Both the position numbers and the translations under genes were made by a program. The notes under the pieces are model-generated. The model had not been told where the DNA came from, made no database searches, and was given only the letters and a program-made list of their open reading frames with translations. From Pegoplata infirma (taxonomy: Eukaryota > Arthropoda > Insecta > Diptera > Anthomyiidae), in assembly GCA_963921195.1 (NCBI GenBank), contig OY992538.1, positions 14,532,330 to 14,596,329 of the forward strand: DNA of 64,000 nt. The letters run 5' to 3'. This document shows positions 48,021 through 59,700 of this stretch, one piece after another. The stretch's first letter is position 1, and each line of letters begins with the position of its first letter.

Positions 48021-48532
48021 TAGAGTCCGACCGAATATTCGGTTTCGGTTTCGGCCGAATAATGGGGTTTCGGCCTCTATTCGGTATTCGGCAAAATTTT
48101 GGCCGAATATTAGCCGAAACCGAAACTTTTTTCTATTTTAAAAAATATGTAAAAAAAGTCGCTGAATTTTTTGATTTCGTATTTCATTACACTTGTTTCA
48201 GTTCAATTGAAGAAAATGTTACAAGTTTAAATGAAATGAAAAACTGTTTCAATTCTAAAATTATTTTCTCCTCATCTTCAAACGAAATATACAATTTTTT
48301 TGAAAGTTTTTTAAAAAACATATTTTTTTTTCAAAAATACAACAATTCCTATGGTTTAAAAGCAATATACAGCATATTATTTATCTTTAACAACTTTTAA
48401 TAATTTTCTTCATGCCAGGCGGTAATTTTTTTTTTAAGATTCGGTTTCGGTTCGATTTCGGCCGAATATTACTTTTTCGGCCGAATATTCGGTTTCGGTT
48501 CGGCCTCGAAAACTGGTTTCGGTCGGACTCTA
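48021..48532. mobile_element. hAT-type MITE (TSD ATAATATC)
   Basis: The ends are TAGAGTCCGACCGAATATTC and the complement of TAGAGTCCGACCGAAACC. ATAATATC is duplicated at 48013-48020 and 48533-48540. TTCGGTTTCGG and CGGCCGAATA repeats fill the subterminal zones. Confidence 0.93.
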
Positions 48533-48571
48533 ATAATATCACATTATTGTCCTGATATAATACATTATAAC

Positions 48572-49247
48572 TAGGGATGAGATTTCCATGCAAATTCATG
48601 TTTTTTGTCGATAGTCTGAAAACGATACCGACCAATTATCTTTCCGAATCAAGAAATTTGCGTTACAATGGCATTGATTTGTTTTTGCATATTTTTGCAT
48701 ATTTTGGTGAAAATGCATATTTTTGCATATTTTGATTTTAAATGCATATTTTGTGCACATTTCCAACTTTTAAGTGGCATAAATTAGCAAAAACACAAAT
48801 TGAAATTTATTTTTTTCAAAAACTATTTTAAATTTTAAAAGGGTTATTCATAATACTTAAAGTATACTTAAAGTAGGTTTATTTGACAATTATTCATGCA
48901 ATATCAGTCAAATAAACCTACTTTAGATTTAATTTACTCATTTTGAATAACCCAGTAAAAATTTATGTGAAAAATAAGAAAAACAATTTTTTTGTTTATA
49001 ATTTTTTTATAGATTTTCTTAATTTCTAAAAAAAATCTTGCTTACATAAAGTTTTAAATGTTACTATTTAAACCCGGCGTTATTTTTTGCTTTTTAAGAA
49101 GTTTATCCTATGAAAACAAGATTTTTATTACACACATTTTATTTTTTAATGCATATTTTAAGGTTTTTTAGTGCATATTTTGAATTTTTTAGCGCATATT
49201 TTAAGCGCATATTTTCGATTTTTTAGTGCATGAAAATCTCATCCCTA
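48572..49247. mobile_element. hAT-type element (TSD ATTATAAC)
   Basis: The ends are TAGGGATGAGATTTCCATGC and the complement of TAGGGATGAGATTTTCATGC. ATTATAAC is duplicated at 48564-48571 and 49248-49255. Internal TTTTTGCATATTTTG repeats resemble those of 43946-44886, so the two are related. Confidence 0.93.
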
Positions 49248-49514
49248 ATTATAACTCTGATATAATTTATTAACCTGTTTCTTACCGGAAATTAAAAAAT
49301 TGGAATTTTTAGACGAAACTTTGAGGAACGAACCCTTTTCGTCCCCTTATAAATAATAATTGGACATTTAAACGTTTAAATTTGATGAAATTTTTTAGGA
49401 ACGGCTCCCCCTCCCCTTGTGAAGGGCGGCCTTGTGAAAATTTTCCAAAAATATCTTTTTATTTTTTAACAGATCAAACTTTAATGAAAACACCCAAAAA
49501 ATAATACTATAAAC

Positions 49515-49842
49515 CAATGGTTCCCAACCTTTTTTGGGCCATGTCCCTCTTTTAAGTTAAAAAAATTTAAATGTCCCCCCCTACACTCAAGAAAAATGTC
49601 TAAATTTATCAATTTTGTTTTTAAAATTCAAAATTAACTTGTAGTTAAGCAAACATTTTGTTAAAATCATCTTTTTAACAAAGTTTTTAGCAAAAGTTTT
49701 CAACAACCAACTAAATAATTGAACTAAAATAATATTTTTTTTAGTTTTTTAACAAACGAAATCTTAAAAATTTGCTCGTTGCCCCCCTGAAACATTCAAA
49801 TTGCACCCCAGTGGGGCGAGAATCAAAGGTTGGGAACCATTG
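49515..49842. mobile_element. hAT-type MITE (TSD CTATAAAC)
   Basis: The ends are CAATGGTTCCCAACCTTTT and the complement of CAATGGTTCCCAACCTTTG. CTATAAAC is duplicated at 49507-49514 and 49843-49850. This end type (CAgTGGTTCCCAACC) is widespread among animal hAT MITEs. Confidence 0.95.
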
Positions 49843-50040
49843 CTATAAACTAAATCATGAATGTTCCCCTCGAAACACAAATTATTGTATAACCTGGCAA
49901 CATCTCAATATTTTCACTCACTGAACATACACCATTAATGAGAGAGACCAAGAATTTGACATTTGTTTTTATAGCAGGAAAAAAGAGAAGTATTCTAAGG
50001 AGTGTGCAAAACTTATTTGTTTTTCGTTTATTTTTCCTAA

Positions 50041-50359
50041 AGGTGGCTTCAGACCATAATATTTGTAATAATATCTGTCAAAATTTTGTGTAAAACCTAA
50101 ATTAAAAAATCCTTTGCGTATTTACACCATCACATCTTAAATATTATCAAAATAAATACAACCCTGATCTTATGAAAAACGTATACGTTTTCTCATTTTT
50201 AGAGAAATTTCTAAAAATGAGAATACGTATCCGCTTGTCATTTTTCAATCCGTATTTCTCTTGGTTTTATACCGATTTGTGTTTACACCATACTATTTTA
50301 TAGGTTTTACACAAAATTTTGACAGATATTATTACAAATATTATAGTCTGAAGCCACCT
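50041..50359. mobile_element. TIR element upstream of Opa1 (TSD TAA)
   Basis: Almost perfect inverted ends of about 58 bp, beginning AGGTGGCTTCAGAC. TAA lies at both sides (50038-50040, 50360-50362), fitting the TWA preference of PIF/Harbinger elements. An internal hairpin surrounds TTCTAAAAATGAGA. It lies about 370 bases before the Opa1 start. Confidence 0.9.
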
Positions 50360-50362
50360 TAA

Positions 50363-50726
50363 GTGGGATTATACATACTTGCAGACATTTTTTTGGTTTA
50401 AAGTCTAGCTTTATTTGTGGTCAGACAGGACGATACTCAACACGCGTCAAATATAGAATTCGTATTTTTTCCCACCCCGTTCACCCGTTTTTTGGGCAGC
50501 ATTTAAAGCAATACAAATTAGGCGAGTGACAAAACATTAGTAACAACGTGCACGCACCCCTATTGATAAGAACAAGAATTTGGTTCTCATGTCATCATCA
50601 GAAATTTGCTGCCGCTGAAGAAAAAGAAATTTTTTGCTTTTATTTTTACATAAAAATATTCTTGTTGAATCAGGAATTTCTTTTATAAAATTTTATAAAA
50701 TAAAAATTAATTGCAAAAATTAAACA
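50363..50726 (+). other. 5' flank and leader of Opa1
   Basis: A short, less repetitive stretch between the TIR element and the Opa1 ATG; it presumably contains the promoter and 5' UTR. No core motif is certain. Confidence 0.4.
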
Positions 50727-53700
50727 ATGTTACGAGCCACCAAACATATAGCTTACCGGTAAGTTGTTTTATTAATTTATGTGATAATGTGAAGGACTCA
50801 TTATGAAATTGGCGTTGCTTGGCCAAAAATTAAAAAAAGAAAAATTGAAAAATGTATAAGCCAACATTTTTTTTTTCGCTTAAGTAATAATTTTTGCAAA
50901 TAGAATACTAAACTAATTGTTTTCTATATTTCCGTTTTTCTATATTAAATGATGACAGCGATTCAACTAAACGTGTGACGTATTTGTGCAGTAGAGTTGT
51001 GGTCTCGTGTCAAACAACAAATTTTTCCACCTTAAATCAAAGATTTGGTGGTAATCAGCATCGTCAACATCAGCATGGTAATGGCAGTGGCAGCAATTAT
51101 CGCCATCATCAAGGACGTAATGATTTTTTAGCACCTTTAGGACCCCGCGGTTGGACTATACCACCCAATCGTAGTTATGGCATGATTGCTGTGCGTATTT
51201 TGCGGGGAGCCCTTAAATTACGTTATTTATTATTGGGTGGTGCTATCGGTGGTGGTATGACTTTAAATAAAGTAAGTACATATATATTCTTGTCATGTAT
51301 AACATTTTTATTATATAATATTTGGAATTTGTTCTTCTAGAAATATGAAGACTGGAAAGATGGTCTTCCAGATTTAAAATGGTTAGAAGAAGCTTTGCCT
51401 CAAGGTGAAAAATGGAGTCAGTTTTCAAAAACTTTAATTGAAATTGGTGGTGCTGTTAAGGATGTTATAGAAATTGGTGAGTATAAAGTAAAAAAAGTAT
51501 TTCCTTAAAATCTCTCACTTTAAATGCTAAAACTGCAATTTAATATTTTTAATAAGGTGCATTATTCATTTGTATTTATATGTTACTAACAATTATTTAA
51601 GATATCCTAGAGTTTAGAAAATCTTTGGATTCTTTAACAAAACTTTGAAGAAACTTATTTTTCATTAAAATTTTTTGTAGTTTTGATCTTTCTCTGACAG
51701 GAGATGCTGTAGATATTTAAGATTTAAGTTCAAACTTTAAAAAGATTTAAAGTTCCTTAACAGGATATTTATACCCTCCACTTTTTGTTAGTGATGTAGG
51801 GTATATATAAGTTCGTCATTCCGTTTGTAACTCATCGAAATATTCCCATAAAGTGTATATATTATTGATCAATGATCGATTTTAAGACATTCTAGCGATG
51901 TCCGTCCGTCCGTATATCTATCTGTTAACATATTTACTTGTTGCTGCCCCGAGAAGTTTGTTATTGCATTTGAGCGATATCGGTTCAGCGTTTCAAAAGT
52001 TATGAACGAAAATGTAAGGAAACCTCGAAAATTTTGGTACATTCAACATAACCTAAAAATACAAAATGCTTTAATTCTGCTGCTGGTTGATATATGTGAA
52101 CAGAATTGAACACCAAATGGTATTTAAACACGAACATATTTTTTTTACAAATAAATAAAAAAATCGCGGATGGTTTTTTTCACTAACATTTTTTTTTGCA
52201 GAATTTTTTTTTCAAATTTTTGTTTTTCCTCAAAAGCAATTTCTTTTTACCATTGTGGAGGGTATCAATACATTCGACAATGCCGAATTTAACTTTTTTA
52301 CTTGTTTTTTTTTCGAGATTAAAATTTTTTATATTTTTCAAAAGACAAAACTAAACGCTCGATTTTTGTGATTTTTTGAAGTTTTTATATCCGCCAAAAC
52401 GGATTGAAATATCGGTCTGGGAGCCCATAAAGTATAAACACATTTGATCAGAGATCGGTTTAAAGACATTCCGTCAATGGAAAGTACGATGCAGTCCAAT
52501 CTAAAAGATATAGTATTTTTAAGTTTGGCAAAAATACATATTACTTATGGCCATAGGCTGGTTTAGATCGTATATGGGCTAAATCGGACCAGCGGAAGAA
52601 CAAAACCCGACGTAAATACACATTTTTAGTTTTATTTTTGTTAAACAAATAAAACATAAGTGTCAGAAAAAGTTTCGTCCTTAAATAATGATAAAATTGT
52701 AATACTTAAGTGCAAAAATTATAGTTAAAAAAGTTATTAAATATTATTATTGTCGGGCAACCTCCCCCGCTCAAACCATCATTCTTTCAAAACGTCCATA
52801 TATTTTTATACCCTCCACTTAGTGATAGAGGGTATATATAAGTTTGTCATTCCGTTTGTAACTCATCGAAATATCGGTCTGGGACCCCATAAAGTATATA
52901 TATTCATGATCACCGATCGATTTTAAGACATTCTAGCGATGTCCGTCTGTCCGTCTGTCTGTCTGTGGAAATGGTGATCAACGAAAATGTAAGAACACCT
53001 CCAAAATTTTAGTACATTCAACATAACCTAAAAATACAAAATGATTTAATTCGGTTGCTGGTTGACATATGTGAACGTAATTGAACACCAAATGGTATTT
53101 AAACAAGTACGAACATATTTTTTGACAAAAAAAGAAAAAAATCCCAGATTTTTTTTACCAATTTTTTTTTTTGCGGAATTTTTTTTCAAAATTTTTTTAA
53201 GTAATTTAAGTAATTTCCTTTTAAATAAAGTTTTTTCAATAACCTTTTTGAAATTGTGGAAGGTATCACTACATTCGGCAAGGCCGAATTAAACTTTTTT
53301 ACTTGTTTTTTTTTTTTTTTAATTTTGGAGGTTATTAAAATTCGGCACAGCCGAATTAACTACTCTTTTTAACTTTACGCAATTAAAAATTTAATTTCTT
53401 CTTATATTATTGACGGATTGTTTTACTCAGTAAAATAATCACGAATGTCTTCGTGATATAATAAATTATAACTCATATAACAAATTATAACACTTAATCG
53501 TTGTATAGTAAATTAAAACACATAGAGTCCCCGCACAACAATGTCGGAGCGGTTGACGGTTTCGGTCGTGGGAGAGTATAGGCGCAAAACAAAGGCGGCA
53601 GCGGAAAATTCTGTCAAACGTTTATATTCACATTATTTTTTAATTTTTTCTGCACATTTTTATTTAATTTTATTATTTTTTTTAATATCAATATGATTTT

Positions 53701-56700
53701 TTCATATTGATTCGTTTTTTTTTTTGTTTTTTTTAGAATTTTCTATATTTTTTTGTTAGAGATCACATTTTTTTGTTTACTTTATCGAAAATAATCGAAA
53801 TATTTATAAAAATGTGGTAACATTTTCATATTAAAAATTAAAAGAGAGAGAGAAACCGACACAAAAATAAAATTGATTTTATTCAAGCGGTTTTCGGTCG
53901 AGCGTTTTTTCATGCCAAATTTGTATGAAAAAAACGTCACCGACATTGTTGTGCGGGGACTCATAATTGTGGTAAAATGAAAACACATTAAAATCTTCGT
54001 ATAATAAATTACAACACATTAAAATTGTGGTAAAAAACAATTATAAAACATTGTATTCGTGGTAAAATATACTTAAACACATAAAACACATTATATTGGT
54101 GGTATACAAAATTATAACACATTACAATCGTGGTATTATAATTTATGTCACACTATAATCATAGTATAATAAATTATAACACATTATACTCGTGATATAA
54201 AAAATTATAATAAATTATACACATTAAAATCGCGATATAACTAATTATAACACAATTTAATTGCAATATAATAAATTAAAACACATTGAAGTCGTATCAC
54301 AATAAATTTTAACACATTATAATCGTGATATAAAAAATAATAACGCATTATGAAACATTGCATTCGTGGTTTAATAAATTATTACACATTATAATTGTAG
54401 TATAATAAATTATAACACAAAATCGTGGTATAACAAATCGTATAATTATCTTGATATAATAAATTTTATAAAACATTACATTCGTGGTTTTATAAATTAT
54501 AACACATTATAATCGTAGTATAATAAATTAAAATACATTATAACTATGGTATAATAATTAATAAAACTTTTACCCTGTGGTATAATAAATTATAACAAAT
54601 TATAATCGTGGTATAAAAAATTTTAACACGTTTATAGTGATATAATAAATTATAACACATTATAATCGTAGTATGATTAATTATAACACATTATAACCAT
54701 GGTATAATAAATTTTAACACACTTTAATTGTGGTATAATAAATTATAATATATTATAATTGTTGTTTAACAAATTATAACACATTTTTATTGTTGTATTT
54801 AAAATTATAACACAAAACAACTCTGGTATATTAAATTTTAATACATTGTAATAGTATATAATTTAAAATGGCATTAAAATCGTGGTATAATAAAATATAA
54901 CACATTATAATCATGGTATAATCGTGATATTAGTAATAAAACAATATAATCGTAATATAATAAATTATAACACATTATAATCGTAACATAATAATTATTG
55001 TATAATAAATTATAACACATTATAATCATGGTGTAATAAATTATAACAGATTATAATCGTGGAATAATTAATAATAACACATTATAATAGTGGTATAATA
55101 AATTATATCACATTCGTTTAGTTGCATACAAAATTATTTCACATTGCAATCGTGGTACATATAATTAATTAAAACACGTTATAATTGTAGTATTATAAAT
55201 TATAACACATGATAATCTTGGTATAATAAATTAGAAAACCTTATTATAGTTATAAAATAAGTTATAACACATTATATTCGTGGTATAATAACTTATAACA
55301 TATTATAATCGTGGTATAATAAATTATAACACATTATAATTTTGGTATAATAAATTATAACACATTATAATCATGGTATAAGAAATAAAAATAAAATTAT
55401 TACATAGCAAAATACACCATAAAAGCTAAAAAAAAAACAATTAAAAAACAATTTTATATTAAACGAAATTCCGTAGTCCAAAGTCCATGAAATCTAAAAT
55501 AGATATGTTGTGGCATTAATCTCTTTAAATTTTGTTCTATATAAAAAAATGTTTATTTTTTATGACTAATATTTTATTTAAAAGTTAAAAACATTATAAT
55601 ATAAAAAAACCACATAAACTATTAATATGTATATTAGGGCGGAGTAATTTTTTTTTCGACAAAATCGTCTAGCATATTCGGATTCTGCATAAAATTCTAA
55701 GAAAAAATGCCGAACAAACCATGTCTCAAAAATCAGTTTTGACCCCCCCAATTTTCAAAAATAGTTTTGCACGATATACGACTTTTTTAGCTGGGCTTAT
55801 TATTTGGAATGTATTGTTTTACTAATAAATGTTGCTTTTATTTTGTATTAAGAGGTGTACCTGGTATTTTTGTGTACGGGGAATCGATATTTGATATTTA
55901 TTTTGCTCTAAACCGCCGCTAGATTACGCTAAAAAACAGAAATCTGGACTTGGGTCTTCAGATTTTTTTTTATTATGAAGCCAGATACTCTAAGGAGCCA
56001 TTTAGACATTCCCATTTACAGTTTAATTAAATTCCAAAAACTCGCGATTTTATTCGCGATTTAAATTTTTTAAAAATCAACAAAAAATTAAAAAGTGGGA
56101 AATTACACCATTCTTTTATTGCTACAATTTTTTAAAACTTTTTCGTTTAAAGTAGAGGATTTTAGCTTTCAATTTCAGTTTTGATTATCAAAATCCGATG
56201 TTAACTTAAGGACCCAGCAAAAATTGGCATTACTAGTAATGGGTTTTGTAATCCGAATCAGATGTTTATCAGTAGTTACTTATTGAATGAAACACTAATT
56301 ATTTTAACAAGGGCGTGAGACAAAAATAACTAGTGAAGAGTATGGAAATAAATAAGTAGTTACTGACTCGGATTACTAATAAGGGGTAAAAACCTATTAC
56401 CAATAAGAAGTAAAATAATTAGTTAATTAAAACAATTTAAATTTAACTTGTTTTTACTAAAACTTAAAAATTGCGTAATTTTTATTAAGTTTTTAAGTAC
56501 TTTTTAAGTTAATTGAATTGTAAGGGTTAAAAACTCCAAGTTCAAGGAGATATTATTACTTAGAAGTGCTTTTATAACATATTACTGAAAAGTAGTTACT
56601 TTTGGGCTTAAAATAATGTTAATGGTAATGAGTACTCATTATAAATAATGTACTTGGTAATGATTACTTTTCACAACTCATTACCATGTTTTTGCTGGGG

Positions 56701-59700
56701 AGTTATAGATCTTCAAAGTACATCGATAAACGATTTGAAAATCCTAAAATCATTTATTAACAAAATTAAAAAAAAAAAAAAAAATTCTTTTTATATGGGC
56801 ATAATTTAAAAAAAAAAAATATTAAAAATAGAAGACTTTTGTGTCCTATTAAAATGATGACTGATTTTTTTTGTAAAAATGTCATACTTTCATAATATGT
56901 TAATTAAAATAAAAATTAAAAGAGGTGAAAGTTGACGAAAATGCACTAAAAAAATGCATTTGCATTTAAAATGCATTTTTTTAATAACATATTTTTTTTA
57001 ACTTTCAAGTTTAATGTAGAGGACTTAAGCTTTTAATTCCAATTTTGATTTAAAAAATCGGGTATTTACTTAAGAAGTTATCGCTCATCAAACTACACTA
57101 CTTTTTCATATTTAGTGATTTAAAAAAAATTAAAATCGCGAAAAAATCGCGAGATTTTGGAATTTAATAAAACTGTAAATGGGAATATCTAAATGGCTCC
57201 ATAGTGTATCTATGTACATAATCTAAAGATCCCAGGTCAAAAAATACCCTTTTTCTCGTGCTGATTAATGGAAAAGGCGTATAACGTACAAAACTATTTT
57301 TGAAAATTGGGGGGGTCAAAACTGATTTTTGAGACATGGTTTGTTCGGCATTTTTTCTTAGAATTTTATGCAGAATCAAAATATCCTAGACGATTTTGTC
57401 AAAAATTTTGCTCCGAACAATTCACTCCGCTCTAATGTATATTCTAAATGTTAAACAAACTCGCTTTGATTTATTTTATAAGCTTATTTATTGGTACATA
57501 ATACATAGCGACAAAAACTATTTTTTATTTTATAATCTCACCCTTTCCATTTGTTTATTATTAACACTGTCAATGTCATACATACAAATTTCTTTTGCGA
57601 AACCTAACTTACAAAATGTGGGTTTTATGTTTATGTTATATTTAGATCCCAGACTAAAACGACTTGGTGAGGAAAAATTAGGCGAATGGAGGCAATGGTT
57701 TGATAGCCGTTTGGATGATGCTATAGAAGCAGCCGAATATCAAGGAACAACAACAATTATAGAATGTAGGTTTGACTTTTTTTTAATAAACATAAAATTT
57801 TAGTAAAGCCTTTAAAGTGAGAGAAGAATTTTTGTCGTTTAATTTTAGTATTTTTTTTAAATAATTATGTTTTTTTGTTATTTTTGTTTTATTGCAACTT
57901 TAGCCAAAGATGATATTAAATCTAAAACAACAGTAGCTGCCTTAAGTCTTTCTGGTGACGAGAGTCGTAAAAAATATGGTAAGTTTAAAGCTTTTCCATT
58001 TTATTAGATTTTAATTCGCTTCTCATTTTAGAAACTTTACAATCCCAAGTTGAAACTTTACAAACTGAAATTATGAATGTTCAAATAAAATATCAAAAGG
58101 AATTGGAAAAAATGGAAAAAGAAAATCGTGAATTACGTCAACAATTTTTAATATTAAAACAAAATAAAAAGACCAGTACTAAACGTATTAAAAAATCCCT
58201 TATCGATATGTATTCGGAAGTTTTGGATGAACTTTCGGGCTATGATACCAGCTATTCAATGGCTGATCATTTACCACGAGTAGTGGTGGTGGGAGATCAA
58301 AGTAGTGGTAAAACTTCTGTACTCGAATCTATTGCTAAAGCACGTATTTTCCCACGTGGCAGTGGTGAAATGATGACTAGAGCACCCGTTAAAGTAACTT
58401 TAGCTGAAGGACCCTATCATATTGCACAATTTAGAGATTCCGATCGGGAATTTGATTTAAATAAAGAATCTGATTTGGCTGAATTAAGAAGAGAAGTTGA
58501 GTTCCGTATGCGTGCTTCCGTACGTGGTGGTAAAACTGTTAGTAATGAAGTTATTTCAATGACTGTAAAAGGTCCTGGCTTACAACGTATGGTATTAGTT
58601 GATTTACCTGGTATTATTTCTGTAAGTAAAATTTACAAATATATATTAAAGACATGGCCAAGCTAAATATGGATACATTAGTGCATATTTTATCTGTATA
58701 TTATATTTTATTAACGGACTGACTGAATGATTCATCATCTCATAACACAAATTAGAAAATGAAGGTTCCTCCCTGTGGCTATTTTTTATACCCTACACCA
58801 CTCTGTGGTACAGGGTATAATGAGTTTGTGCTGATGTTTGTAACTACCCGAAATATTGGTCCTAGACCTACCTTCAAGAATACCGATCGACTCAGAATTA
58901 CTTTTTGAGTCATTTTAGTGATGTCCGTCCGTCTGTCCATCTATCGGTTTAAGCACGATACAGGTCGCAATTTTCAATCAATTGACTTGAAATTTGAAAC
59001 TTAAGCTTTTTTTGGCCCAAGGACGAAGCCTATTGAAATTGGAAAAATCCACTTTAATGCCTCTGAAAACCATATTATATAGACATCGTTTTGAAATTTA
59101 ACAGGTAATAATATTTTATATGCACAAACCACCATACCGAACTTCAAAGGAATCGGACCAGTCCTTCTGGTAGTCCCCATACAAACCACCCTCCCGATAT
59201 TAACATAATTCCCTCAAAATTCATAAAAATTTAAATATTTGATTAACAATTTATTTGTATGTGTTAAACGTGTACTTTGGTAACCTTATCAAATCGGAAT
59301 ACATTTGGGCCGTTTTTGGACTTAATCCCCCATATAAAAATTTCGACCGATATTCAGTTAAATTGGGCTATTGGCAAAAAAATAAACCAATTTCACTAAA
59401 ATTTAATCTGTGTGTGTTTTCTACACTAAATAAAGATCTATCAAAAGATAGGTCAAATCGGTCCATGTTTGGACTTGGGGCACATTTTCCGGAAAACACA
59501 GGTGTAGGGTATCATAAGGTCGGTCTTGACCGACTATAACTTTCTTACTTGTTTATAATTGTTGCAGAAACTTCAGACTTGGAATATGGGATCGTCCAGT
59601 AAAAATAAAAAACATAAAAAAAAAGTTTATTAAAAAAATAGGGATAACTAATGCGTAAAAGTAGAGTAAAATGGTACTTTTTATGTCTATTGAGAAAAAG

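Noticed and set aside
47900..49250. Open frames of 112 and 82 codons around 48062-48635
   Set aside because: They lie within hAT-type elements and derive from GGTTTCGGCC and AT-rich sequence; no domain.
57164..57379. Minus-strand ORF of 71 codons similar to the opposite arm
   Set aside because: It is the inverted arm of the 55635-57434 element and has no recognisable protein content.
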